A DNA stretch of 28,448 nucleotides from contig WKLE02000281.1 of NCBI GenBank assembly GCA_014885115.2, positions 40,670 through 69,117 of the forward strand, in the 5' to 3' direction. Positions 10,098 to 19,096 of this stretch are shown piece by piece. Every line of letters starts with the position of its first letter. The stretch's first letter is position 1. A program made the translations under genes and the position numbers. Origin of the DNA: Asterionellopsis glacialis (lineage: Eukaryota > Bacillariophyta > Plagiogrammaphyceae > Rhaphoneidales > Asterionellopsidaceae). Below the pieces are notes generated by a model that was not told the DNA's origin, ran no database searches, and worked only from the letters and a program-made list of their open reading frames with translations.

Positions 10098-13000
10098 TTA
10101 CTTTCGACGCCGAAATGATGTTGCTCCCCTCTTCCCACCGTTATTGCGAAAATTAGTCTTTTTCGACTGTTGTTGCTTTTCTTCTTGTTGTTGTTGGCGT
10201 ACCAACCCCTTCGCACGTCCTCGTTGCATGCGTTGAATACTGCTTTGGATACGCTGAAATTGATTTTTCTTGGGATCCATAGAAATTCCTGACTGGAGGT
10301 CGTCATTTTTCTTTGCAGTTTTCACTTTTTTGGTCCTTCCTTCATCAAGTGCAGAATCCCATTTATCCAAATGCATCTTGCGTTTGCGCAATTTTTCTTG
10401 TTTTTCCATTTTCTTCAGAATACCGCTGCGGCGATCTTCAATTAACTTCCGTTTGAAGTTTGAGTTATCACCGTCTTGATGATGATCGTCGTCGTTGTCA
10501 TCCCATTTGCCCACGCCAACACTGCCAAGGAGGTCACGGTCTACACCATTCACACTTGTACAAGAAAATAAACTTTTGGGTTTCCACCCTTTCTTCTTAC
10601 CGCGCTGGCCAACCACAACCTCCACTCTCCCTCTAGCTTTACCGCGATCCAAAACAACTTTTTGTTGTCCCTTTGTTGATGCTTTAGTTGCTCGGGTGGA
10701 ACCAGAAGAGGGATTCTTCGTCAGCATGGCTGGAGGTATGTCATCACCTTTTCCATTGTCCATAGACGATGAAGATTCATCACTGTCCGATGAATCACTA
10801 TCAGAACTGGACTCAGAAGAGGAAGTGGTATCTTTCGGTTTAGTTTGTGTTGACGGAGGTTCCAGCTTGGACGATCTTTGGAAAGCAGGTATGCCACCAC
10901 CTTTAGCATTGTCCTTGGATGACGAAGATTCGTCACTGTCTGATGAGTCACTAGCTGCACTACTAGACTGAGAAGAAGTAGTGGTATCTTTGGTTTTTGA
11001 TTGTGACGATGGAATTACTGGTTTGGTAAAATTGGGAGAAACAGATCCTCGCGAAGGGTCACCTTTCGTTTCGCTGTCCGATGATGAAGATCTATCACTG
11101 TCTGATGAGTCATCAGTAGAACTAGACTCAGAAGAGGAAGTCACACCCCTTGCCTTTGTAGGTTCCGGTTTTGACGAAGTCAGTATCTTGTGGCTGAAGC
11201 CACCATCTGAGGATTCACCCTTGGAGCTTGATTCAGATGAAGAAGAACTGCTGGCAGGTTTTGATTTTTGCGGCTTCAGACTGCTGCCCGTGTTAGACTT
11301 TGGCAGAATTGGCAGATGTTTGGTTTTTGAGTCTTCCTCATCAGAGCTCGATTCAGATGAGGAATCGCTATTGCTATCAGATTTCCCATTCGCAGATAGG
11401 GGTGCATTGCTTTTCGACGGAATTTGTACAGGGGTTTTAGTTATGGGACTTTCATCAGAAGAATTACCAGAGCCGGGTCGATTACCCGGTGATTCTTTCC
11501 TCGATGACATGCTTTCGTCGGGAGGATCTAAACTATCATCATCTGATTCGCTCTCAGATCCAGGTGCAAATGAGCTGTCATCGCTACTACTGAGGGAATG
11601 ATTAGTGTCGGGAATAGTCGGGTTTTCTATCTGTTTTTGCTGCTTTTTCTGCTTTTCAAAAGGTTGCTCGTCCGGACTTAAAGAATCAGAGGACGATTTG
11701 GATGGTTTTTTCATACTAGTAGAGCTAGCAGGACTTTCTGGTGTCCCGTTGTCACTTGTCATACTATTGGCTCGTGCACGAGCACGGTTTTCACCAAACT
11801 GTTTCGCCTCACTCGCTGACATTGATCCCCTGGGCACTGGAGTGGTAAATTCAAGTTTGACTTCCTTGCGGCAATAAAAAAGGACGTACGCATCTCTTTG
11901 CCGTAGGACGGTTTTCTCGGACACGGCTTCAACGAAGGAATCATCCATATGGTACCATTGGGTTTTTCCATTAGTCCCTGGTCGTTTGACATAGGCAGTA
12001 TAATGGCCCGAACTAGCACTGCCTCCAACATGAATGACAATACCAGTTAGAGTGTACACACAGATACGCCCATCACTCAACGGGAGTTTTAATTCAGCAG
12101 GAAATTCAATAGGTTTGGAAATTTTGGACCCACCTCGGCCACCGCCGTGGAAATGTCCAAACCCGGCGTGGATTCCACCAAAGCCACCACCAAAGGTAAA
12201 CCTCTTTAATTGTATGCACAAGGATAGAGGGGGGCGGAATACTGTAAGCTGCTTCAGGGCACATACGTGTTTCTTACAACCAGAACACTTCCATCGATTA
12301 GCTGAATCCAGTTTCTCTTTCCGTGCAAATTCAGAGAATGCGGATGCAATGCTATTAGATGTCTTCTTGCTCACTTCAAGAGCAAGGTCCATAAAGGGAT
12401 CGTAGGTATTACTGCGATAATTACACGAGGTGCATCGAACTTGACTGCGCAAATAGCCCCCAAATATTCTATGAATTAGTGTGGTTTCATCAAGCCGGGG
12501 AATCGGCAGTCGGTCTCTCCACCCACTCTGACGTTGATTAATCCCAGCTGCCTTCAATTCCCCATCTTTCATGGCATCAAGTAAATGAACCAAGAATTCA
12601 TGAGCATCTTCTTGCCGACCAGGGCGGAATTTGTATCCTCCACCTCCACTCATTCCAGCTCCAATGGTAGGGACGGCTCTGACAACATCTCTAGGTGCAA
12701 TAGCTGAGCCCTTCTTTCCATCGGCAGTATCCAAATTATGAGATTTTCGTATCAGTGTCCGAAGTAAGTCTGTCATTTTTTGACCGCTGCTTACTTTTTT
12801 GCTATTAAAACTCTGAGTAAATGATGGCGGTAGTGCTAGCAAGCTTTGGCAAAATGTAGGAAGATGAAATAAGCATTGGAGAGTTGAGTTGAGGTAACAA
12901 GTATTGCCCAAATTAATAAATCCTCTTGGTGGAGCTGCCGCTGCATGCTGTCCACCAAACGACATTGTGTTCCATCTGTGTGATTCTAACACAGCATGTT

Positions 13001-13946
13001 CATCACACAGTCCTCTTCGGGGTAGATTCAATTCTCCATCCGTCGAATTCGACCGAGGGCGACATCCAGCCTTATCACGCACTGCATCTTGTACAGACAA
13101 CCCCGACAATTGACCGCGTTGACTATCTGTTTCATCCATCGCATTCTCGGGACTATTTTGTTTTTGTTTTCCCTGCTCCTTTCTCTTTTTTTTCTTTTTG
13201 GACAAGGTTTTCTCTTTATCTTCTTTGATGGGCTTCGTCTTTTGGACTGGCGTCCCCTCGACAGGGGATAAGATTTCCTCGGGTACTGCATATTTGTCTA
13301 ATGCCATATTAGGACTACTGCCATTCATCAATTTTTGATCTTTCTCCTTTTTCTGTTTTTTCTTCTTGGATGAATATAAAATATCTTCAATGCTTTCCTT
13401 GGAGGGACGAATTATGTTGTCATGATTATTCTTCTCCATATCAAAAGTATTAAAATTAGACGTTCCTGTCTTTTTGATTTCATCTTTTTGTCGCACTTTC
13501 TTTGAAGACAAGTCAAAGGGGAGTGGTTGGACATTACCATGTGAGCGGGGATATACAAAATCTATTTTTTGTCGTTGACTTTTCTTTTTGTGAGATCCTA
13601 ATAAAGGTGTTGTCAAATCATCATCACCATCATCATCTCTGGTATTTATGGAAGCAGGTGATGTTTGAAGATTCAGACGATTGTTTTGTTTGAATGATTC
13701 TTCTTTTTCTTCGAACGAACGTTTTCTTCGTTTTCCATTTGTTTTTATTGCGTTACTAGAACTAAACTTTCTTGACTGACTAGTACTACCGAAAGCATCT
13801 CCGTTGTCGCTACTAAACGTCGTCCAGCTATTTGATCTCTTTTGAATAGTTTTGTTATTCTTCAAATGCTTCTTTTTTTGACGTTTTTCGGATCTAGCTC
13901 GTTTCCTCTCACTTGCACGGATATACGTTGGGTCAGAGGGAGGCAT
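10098..13946 (-). CDS. USP36-like ubiquitin carboxyl-terminal hydrolase with acidic serine repeats
   Basis: A single exon encodes 1282 residues. It is a cysteine protease that removes ubiquitin from proteins; the closest known type is USP36/Ubp10, a nucleolar enzyme that protects ribosome-biogenesis factors. The N-terminus (1-340) is strongly basic with many KKKK/KRK runs, as expected for nuclear or nucleolar import. The USP catalytic domain covers about 341-680: Cys box GNTCYLNST with Cys350; two CxxC pairs (CTSC and CSGC) of the zinc ribbon; His box SSGHYTAY with His648; and the Asp pair D668/D669 in YHMDDSF. All catalytic residues are present. Residues about 855-1065 carry five Ser/Asp/Glu tracts of the Nopp140 style. 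The basic C-terminus contains KWDSALDEGRTKKVK, resembling the conserved end of USP36. The ATG is followed directly by the basic region. The USP assignment is certain; the USP36 subtype and nucleolar location are inferred. Confidence 0.9.
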   Translation of the reverse strand: MPPSDPTYIRASERKRARSEKRQKKKHLKNNKTIQKRSNSWTTFSSDNGDAFGSTSQSRKFSSSNAIKTNGKRRKRSFEEKEESFKQNNRLNLQTSPASINTRDDDGDDDLTTPLLGSHKKKSQRQKIDFVYPRSHGNVQPLPFDLSSKKVRQKDEIKKTGTSNFNTFDMEKNNHDNIIRPSKESIEDILYSSKKKKQKKEKDQKLMNGSSPNMALDKYAVPEEILSPVEGTPVQKTKPIKEDKEKTLSKKKKKRKEQGKQKQNSPENAMDETDSQRGQLSGLSVQDAVRDKAGCRPRSNSTDGELNLPRRGLCDEHAVLESHRWNTMSFGGQHAAAAPPRGFINLGNTCYLNSTLQCLFHLPTFCQSLLALPPSFTQSFNSKKVSSGQKMTDLLRTLIRKSHNLDTADGKKGSAIAPRDVVRAVPTIGAGMSGGGGYKFRPGRQEDAHEFLVHLLDAMKDGELKAAGINQRQSGWRDRLPIPRLDETTLIHRIFGGYLRSQVRCTSCNYRSNTYDPFMDLALEVSKKTSNSIASAFSEFARKEKLDSANRWKCSGCKKHVCALKQLTVFRPPLSLCIQLKRFTFGGGFGGIHAGFGHFHGGGRGGSKISKPIEFPAELKLPLSDGRICVYTLTGIVIHVGGSASSGHYTAYVKRPGTNGKTQWYHMDDSFVEAVSEKTVLRQRDAYVLFYCRKEVKLEFTTPVPRGSMSASEAKQFGENRARARANSMTSDNGTPESPASSTSMKKPSKSSSDSLSPDEQPFEKQKKQQKQIENPTIPDTNHSLSSSDDSSFAPGSESESDDDSLDPPDESMSSRKESPGNRPGSGNSSDESPITKTPVQIPSKSNAPLSANGKSDSNSDSSSESSSDEEDSKTKHLPILPKSNTGSSLKPQKSKPASSSSSSESSSKGESSDGGFSHKILTSSKPEPTKARGVTSSSESSSTDDSSDSDRSSSSDSETKGDPSRGSVSPNFTKPVIPSSQSKTKDTTTSSQSSSAASDSSDSDESSSSKDNAKGGGIPAFQRSSKLEPPSTQTKPKDTTSSSESSSDSDSSDSDESSSSMDNGKGDDIPPAMLTKNPSSGSTRATKASTKGQQKVVLDRGKARGRVEVVVGQRGKKKGWKPKSLFSCTSVNGVDRDLLGSVGVGKWDDNDDDHHQDGDNSNFKRKLIEDRRSGILKKMEKQEKLRKRKMHLDKWDSALDEGRTKKVKTAKKNDDLQSGISMDPKKNQFQRIQSSIQRMQRGRAKGLVRQQQQEEKQQQSKKTNFRNNGGKRGATSFRRRK
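10748..11145 (-). repeat. Three imperfect DNA-level repeats inside the USP gene
   Basis: Three similar blocks lie at about 10748-10850, 10903-11000 and 11066-11145, roughly 155-160 bp apart. Each encodes a tract like SSDSDESSSS followed by a charged spacer. The first two share long near-identical nucleotide stretches (CATTGTCC..., GATTC.TCACTGTC.GATGA.TCAC), indicating duplication within the gene. Two weaker serine tracts at about 11210-11255 and 11325-11385 extend the array at protein level. Confidence 0.75.
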
Positions 13947-14693
13947 GTTTAAGTATCACGTTGGATTAAAGTCCAAATGCTTCGTGAAAGTGGGATCCGG
14001 TTAGAAGCAATACAAGCGTTTGATCGATGATTTTTGTGGTTCATATGTGTAAAATCAGCAATAGCTAAGATAATTCTGTCTCTTGTAAAGTTCTTGCTCT
14101 AGATGATGCTGTCTAGTTAGGTTAGTTATTTAGTAATCACAAGAAATTGTTACCATCAGCGAATCATAATCAACCCACATGATGGATTGTGACCACAAAA
14201 CTGAACTGAGTGAAAACAAGAAAACCTACAACAGCACCAAAATGAGTGGATCAAAATCTGGGATACCCCCAAAATCCTCCGCGCAAGACTGCGCATTATT
14301 TTCAATTTTCGGGATGCCCAAAGGAAGCAAAGCCCAACACCCCATAAACCACCACAACCTTCACCACCACAGTTTCAGGCAATATAAAAAGTTAGCACAC
14401 GGTCTCACATTGCCCTACCGGTAGCGATGTGGAGAGTTCACATAAAAAACGAGGCTTAAAAATCGCAAACTAATTGCATAGTAGTGGTCGAATTTTTTTG
14501 GTGGGTCAACAGCATAAAATTTAGTACATCATGGAATGTGACTTCTAAATTTAAAACCTAGCCAAGTCCTCTCGTAGTGAACGATAAAGCTTTCTCAGTA
14601 TCCTATATTTCTCTTCGAAACTAACGCTATGGAATTATTTATAATGAAGACCGAAAAAGATTCCGATTTTAAAAACAACCATAGTTATTATTA
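13947..14693. promoter_or_regulatory. Intergenic region upstream of the USP gene
   Basis: About 750 bp. It contains the promoter of the minus-strand USP gene and the 3' flank of the minus-strand Cys-rich gene that ends at 14694. An 81-codon frame at 14179-14424 has biased, unfamiliar composition and is not accepted as a gene. No tRNA-like or repeated structure is seen. Confidence 0.4.
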
Positions 14694-15913
14694 CTAAAGA
14701 CCATCCCCATCAGGCCAGTATAATGGATCGAGAAATATTAAATCCGAATTGAAGAACGCGTATGTTGAATTGAATTGTACTGTGCCTCTTTCAACAACTG
14801 CATTGGAATCATCAAAGTGATGAAAGAGCATATTCTCGTAGAATTCATTGTTGGTTACATCCTCATCAATTTCTTCAGCCTGAACGTCGAAAAAGTCATC
14901 GTTCCCCTCAAGTTGTAATTTTACTGCTGGACCAATCGTATCGTGAAGTTTCCACCAAACAATATAACAATATGCCCACCCTGGACAGTTGGGATCTGTA
15001 TTACAATTAGGGGCAAGGAAGTTTGTTGATGTTGGTGCATCATGGATACAGCAAAAACTGACCTTACACGCCTCAAAGCATTCTCGAAAGGAGGACCCGT
15101 CTGTGTATTTGTCACAGATATCTTTGAGATTATCTGGTGCACAAGGAATACCATTTGGTGTATCCTCGGGACAGTTGCCTTTGGCATATTCGTAGATAGG
15201 AATACGAATAGCAATATCATCATCAGGGAGCATAGTGGGTTCATCAGGCGTAGTGGGTACACTAGGCATACTGGGTTGTTCTGGGTCGATAGAAGGTGCA
15301 GCAACAGGCATTGTATTAGGTGGCGTGTGCGGTTCCGGATAATAATCGTAATAGTTTTCTTTCTTCCCCTTATCTTTCTTCCCACTTTTGTTCCTGTACT
15401 TTCTTCTTCTATGATCTCGTCGCTTTCGAGGCAATTTTCTCCTTCCCTTAATTCCACTCAATCTTTCTTCTTCTTCCTCGTCTTCTTCGTAATCATCCAC
15501 GAAATCCTGGTCAGATTGGTCACCCACATCATCTGAAAGGCTTGCTATTAGATAGTTGTCCCGCATGCCATCCCAATCAATACTATCTTCAATATGACTC
15601 AAGTATTGCGAAGATACAATCATTTCAAGTTTCTTTAAAAACAATAGGCGCAATAAAGATTCTGTTAGTCATATTTCAAGACGATGCAAAGATATGTTAT
15701 TTTGCTTGGTTTTTATCTTTTACGTTTTACGTTTTGTTTGGCACTCACCTTGTTCTCGTCAAGAGAAGTAACGTCCCAGAAACTGTGTTGACCGTTATTC
15801 ATAGTGGGGGAGTCGTTTGCCCCAGTTTCTTGATGACCATTTGCATAGCCTGTGAGTATTAACAAGCCTACCGCAGCTTGACATAATGGTATTCTTCCGG
15901 TCCGTCTCGTCAT
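14694..15913 (-). CDS. Secreted cysteine-rich protein, copy A of a paralogous pair
   Basis: Two exons, 15913-15749 and 15632-14694, joined by a 116-bp phase-0 intron (donor GTGAGT, acceptor TTTTTAAAG), give 367 residues. The function is unknown. The N-terminus has a signal-peptide pattern: basic start, hydrophobic run AVGLLILTG, then small residues (YANG). Next come an acidic run (DYEEDEEEEE), a strongly basic stretch (about residues 120-155, GRRKLPRKRR and similar) and a Pro-rich linker. The conserved core at about 225-345 starts GNCP and has ten cysteines, including CDKY, FCCIHDAP, YCYIVWWKL and NDDFFDV, then LFHHFDD. All ten cysteines are shared with the paralogue at 17271-18501, so up to five disulfides are possible in the secretory route. 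The exon 1 start is the ATG beginning the signal peptide. This may be a diatom-restricted family; no named domain was recognised. Confidence 0.8.
15633..15748 (-). other. Intron of Cys-rich gene copy A
   Basis: Donor GTGAGTGCC follows ...GAGAACAAG. A CTAAC branch-point-like motif lies about 30 bases before the acceptor TTTTTAAAG. Phase 0, 116 bp. An AG nearer the branch point (CTAACAG) would break the reading frame. The paralogue has an intron at the matching place with the same phase and a similar TTAAAG acceptor. Confidence 0.75.
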
Positions 15914-16375
15914 GGTGATATCTTCTGTGACCGCACTGAGTGACACTGGTTGTGCCTCTAGAGGTTTCGATAAGCCCCCACAGAAAATCTGCAGTCGTAC
16001 ATTGTGCAAAAAATCATGTATTCAATAAACAGATCTTAATATCCTGTATAAAAAAATCAACGCATGCCAAAAAAAGAAGTATCAACGTTGAGATTACATT
16101 TTGGCCAATCAAAATTCCGCATATTCATGAGTTGCCGCCAGCCTAGTCATATCCACTCACAACAATCTTCCAAGATTTTATTTAGGACTCTCTATAATCT
16201 GTGTGCCCTACGATGTCAGTCCATGCTCTTTTGAAAAATCGCGTTTATTAAAAATTCTTTGAATTTTTTTGTCGACCGAACAATTAATGAAGAATCGATG
16301 GCCCATTAGCCAAGTTTGCTACACGATTTTTTTAAACATCCAGTTCGATTCTCTTTCAGAGAGAAGATTAGAATA
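15914..16375. promoter_or_regulatory. Divergent promoter region between Cys-rich gene A and the small acidic gene
   Basis: This 462-bp A/T-rich stretch separates two genes transcribed away from each other, so it should hold both promoters. No coding frame is supported. No specific element stands out. Confidence 0.45.
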
Positions 16376-16957
16376 ATGTGGAATTGGTTTGCTTCCGAAA
16401 CCAATGACGAGTCCGAGTCAGATAATGTTTCGGATGTGAGTTCAGTCGTTTCTTACTATTCATGTTCTACGTGCTCAGAGTCATCATTTGATTCATTCGA
16501 TGAATCAATCAAGTCCTTTCATCGCGTCCTTAAAAACAGCGTTCGATGGGATGACGAACGTCAAGGCCGAGATGATGAAATAGAACTGGCCAAGAGCGAT
16601 CCCACGTTGAAGGCCTTTATTGACATGGTTTCTGACGCACAGAAAGCCATCCGGACTAACGACGACAAACAAATTCGAATAGAAATGGAGAAATTGATCA
16701 GGGTAGTTTTGTCAGATAAAAACATGATGAAACATACAACTAGTGCACACTATATTAGTTTGATGAAGGAATACGAGGATTACAATTTACGAAAAAGTAT
16801 TGAAAGCGAATGTCCTGCGGCGGATTACACAGATGATTCTGATGACAACAGTGTTTCAAGTTTTCCCGCAGTATCAAAGTATCTTAAAGATAGTGAGCCC
16901 AAAAACTATAAATTTAAGCTGTTTCCTTTTGGAAACAGGTGCGAAACTTATACTTAA
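16376..16957 (+). CDS. Small acidic hypothetical protein
   Basis: A 193-residue protein if started at the ATG at 16376; the open frame extends 20 codons further upstream but only to a TTG. I do not recognise the family. The N-terminus MWNWFASE is followed by a Ser/Asp/Glu-rich stretch (about 10-50). The middle (about 70-150) is predicted mostly helical and charged, with RWDDERQGRDD and IRIEMEKLIRVVL. A second acidic Ser/Asp segment precedes a basic C-terminus (KNYKFKLFPFG). No signal peptide or membrane segment is seen, so a cytosolic or nuclear protein is likely. It lies between two related secreted-protein genes on the other strand, divergent from one and convergent with the other. Start choice and reality as a gene are moderately sure. 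Confidence 0.6.
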   Translation: MWNWFASETNDESESDNVSDVSSVVSYYSCSTCSESSFDSFDESIKSFHRVLKNSVRWDDERQGRDDEIELAKSDPTLKAFIDMVSDAQKAIRTNDDKQIRIEMEKLIRVVLSDKNMMKHTTSAHYISLMKEYEDYNLRKSIESECPAADYTDDSDDNSVSSFPAVSKYLKDSEPKNYKFKLFPFGNRCETYT

Positions 16958-17270
16958 TCTATAATCAAAATAACCTCATATTTCAACCCACTGCCAGAGA
17001 ATCTCTTGTTCTATAGTTTGTCGTCCATTGGAACGATTCCTCAGCATCATTAACGGTAGAGTGATAGAAAAGTGATAGAAAAGTTATCGTAGCATGCAAT
17101 GCTTTTATTAAAAATAATGATGCTTCAACGAAAAAGTCAAAACCAATCTACTTCTGGACTCTGAAACATTGTTAGATACTACAGTCAAAGATTATCAAGT
17201 TTCGAGTACAATGTATAGGTTTGCTTGGTAATAAATTCAAATTTGTAACTAGTCTAATTTATTTTACAGC
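16958..17270. other. Convergent 3' spacer
   Basis: This 313-bp A/T-rich spacer lies between the stops of the small acidic gene (+) and Cys-rich gene B (-). It contains a perfect two-copy direct repeat of GTGATAGAAAA at 17061-17082. Nothing else is evident. Confidence 0.5.
17061..17082. repeat. Two-copy tandem repeat of an 11-bp unit
   Basis: The unit GTGATAGAAAA occurs twice in direct tandem in the convergent spacer. It is probably replication slippage with no evident role. Confidence 0.8.
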
Positions 17271-18501
17271 TCATGTACTAGGGTCTTTTCCCGATATAGC
17301 CGAATTTGCATCCCAAATCTCCGGCAATGCAAACGTATCCTGAATACTTCCAGATTGTGCCAGCAAATCTAATACAGGTTCAATGTCATCAAAATGATGG
17401 AACAGCAGTTGCTGAAAAAAGTCTTGATTGCCAATAACGTTCACAAGTTCGTCAGAGGGAACATCAAAGAAATCATCATTCTGTTCTAGCATAAATTCTG
17501 TTGCTGGACCGACCATATCACTGAGTTTCCACCATACGATATAGCATGGTGCATATTGTGCACAATTCTCATCTTGATTGCAATTGGCTAAACCTAATGG
17601 TGGGTCGGATTCAGGTGCATCGTGAATACAGCAGATGCTTGGCTCACATGCCAAGAGGCAAGATCGTAATGAGCCAGAAGAACGATTGTATTTGTCACAA
17701 ACCTCTCCAATATCAGATGGTGCACAAGGAACCCCAAGAGATCCAGAATTTGGGCAATTGCCTTGGTTGTAAGTGTATAATGGAATTGGTATCCCTGTAT
17801 CATCATTTTCATCCCGATCTACTTCATCTGTGTTCTTTCCCCCTTCATCCGAGCCAAACATTGCATTTAAAACCATTTCATTGAGAGCATTTGTTTCTTC
17901 TCCCTCTTCTGTGTCTAAAGAAAGGTTGTCATCGTCTAATCCAACAGTAGAAATAACGGGATTTCGCGATCCTCGATCAGGGCGTCTGCCGGGAGGAGGA
18001 ACTCTATATTGAAGATCCCGTTCAGATAATCTACGTCTCTCCTTGGCGTCTGTTATTGTAGTTTTCTTACTATGCCAAAAATCTGCATTGAAAAAGTTAT
18101 GTAGTGCATCAATCAAGTATATGGATTCAATGACACGTGGTTGCTGTGTGATCGTCTTTAAGAAAATAAGAAATAATGAGAAGACATTGAATTTTGAGAG
18201 CACTACTGTCCACAGTTTTTCGACTGCTTACCTGATGGGTTTTCTTTGGATCTCGAGGTGATTTATTGTTTATTCGATGTTTCTTTGACTTTCGTGATGA
18301 AATACTAGAATCTTGCTTACTCTTCGCTCTGAGGAGTCTCTTTGTATTAGTATGTTTTTCTTTCCGTAAATGGTCATTTTCATGATTGCCATGAGTTTTC
18401 TGAGAGATGATGTTAGTTGATGTTGTCTCTCCAACTATCATCGAAAATAGTATTGATGAAAGGAATATTCTCTTTCTCTTTGTGCTCTTGTGAAGTGTCA
18501 T
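17271..18501 (-). CDS. Secreted cysteine-rich protein, copy B of a paralogous pair
   Basis: Two exons, 18501-18232 and 18155-17271, joined by a 76-bp phase-0 intron (donor GTAAGC, acceptor TTCTTAAAG), give 384 residues. The function is unknown. The N-terminus reads as a signal peptide: basic KSTKRKR then IFLSSILFSMIVG. The rest of exon 1 is rich in Lys, His and Ser (KRLLRAKSK, SRKSKKHR). Exon 2 begins with a helical-looking stretch, then an Arg-rich segment (ERRRLSERD, PPPGRRPDRGSR), an acidic linker, and the core from GNCP to LFHHFDD with ten cysteines aligned one-for-one with copy A (CDKY, CCIHDAP, CYIVWWKL, NDDFFDV). The copies differ strongly outside the core, so the duplication is old. 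The ATG at 18501 is preferred to an upstream in-frame TTG. A second in-frame acceptor (CACACAG) 12 bases downstream would remove four residues. Confidence 0.8.
18156..18231 (-). other. Intron of Cys-rich gene copy B
   Basis: Donor GTAAGCAG follows ...ACCCATCAG; the acceptor is TTATTTTCTTAAAG before ACGATCAC. Phase 0, 76 bp. Position (between the signal-peptide exon and the core exon) and phase match the intron of copy A. Confidence 0.75.
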
Positions 18502-19096
18502 CGTCAACGATAGATGATAAGAATAGTTTGGATTACCGAGGAAATCTACTCAGTATTTTGTTGTTGAAGTCGATCACCGCATCAGAGGTCAGAGGGGAGG
18601 TTGTTTTCGTGTTCTTGCTAGTCCTACTGCCGGTGCGCTTGAGATGTCAAATTTTCAAACCCGAAAGATGTCGGGGGGAGAGACACATCAAATTTTTCAT
18701 GCTGCTGATGCGTTGAGTCACGTCTGGTGAAAAATTCCAATGAACATATTTATTCAATTTAAAATATTGTTTGAATATAAAAATACTGTCCCTAGAATAC
18801 AAAATATCAAGGTAGCTTTAAACAATTATGCACTCCCAATCCAAATTTGTCATCCATAGAACAGCCGAGGAGAAGATTTAAATTTATCTCTTATACGTAT
18901 ATGTTTAAATTATAATGATAATTTGAATTTCAAACCTGTGATCCAATTCGTCATGTCGAAATCTCTCACACAATATCCCTTTACCACTTCTTACAAACTT
19001 GTCCATACAATTTCTGTAACGGGTCACGATAACATCTCACAGTGACCCTGTCGATGAACTCAAACGCAAAGTAGTGGCAACAGAGATTGTAAAACA
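18502..19096. promoter_or_regulatory. Divergent promoter region between Cys-rich gene B and the MYB gene
   Basis: About 595 bp serving genes on both strands, strongly A/T-rich between about 18740 and 18940. An AACGG core, the invariant part of the element bound by three-repeat MYB proteins, lies at 19018-19022, about 75 bp before the MYB start. One five-base match can occur by chance. No coding frame is supported. Confidence 0.4.

Noticed and set aside
10981..11601. Acidic plus-strand frames (also 10495-10971) opposite the USP gene
   Set aside because: Their Ser/Asp/Glu repeats mirror the Ser/Asp repeats on the coding strand; there is no domain and no independent evidence.
14179..14424. 81-codon plus-strand frame in the USP upstream region
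   Set aside because: It is short, of odd composition, with no recognised family, no splice context and no conserved motif.
15042..15536. 164-codon plus-strand frame opposite Cys-rich gene A
   Set aside because: It is antisense to the conserved core and basic linker of a gene supported by its paralogue.
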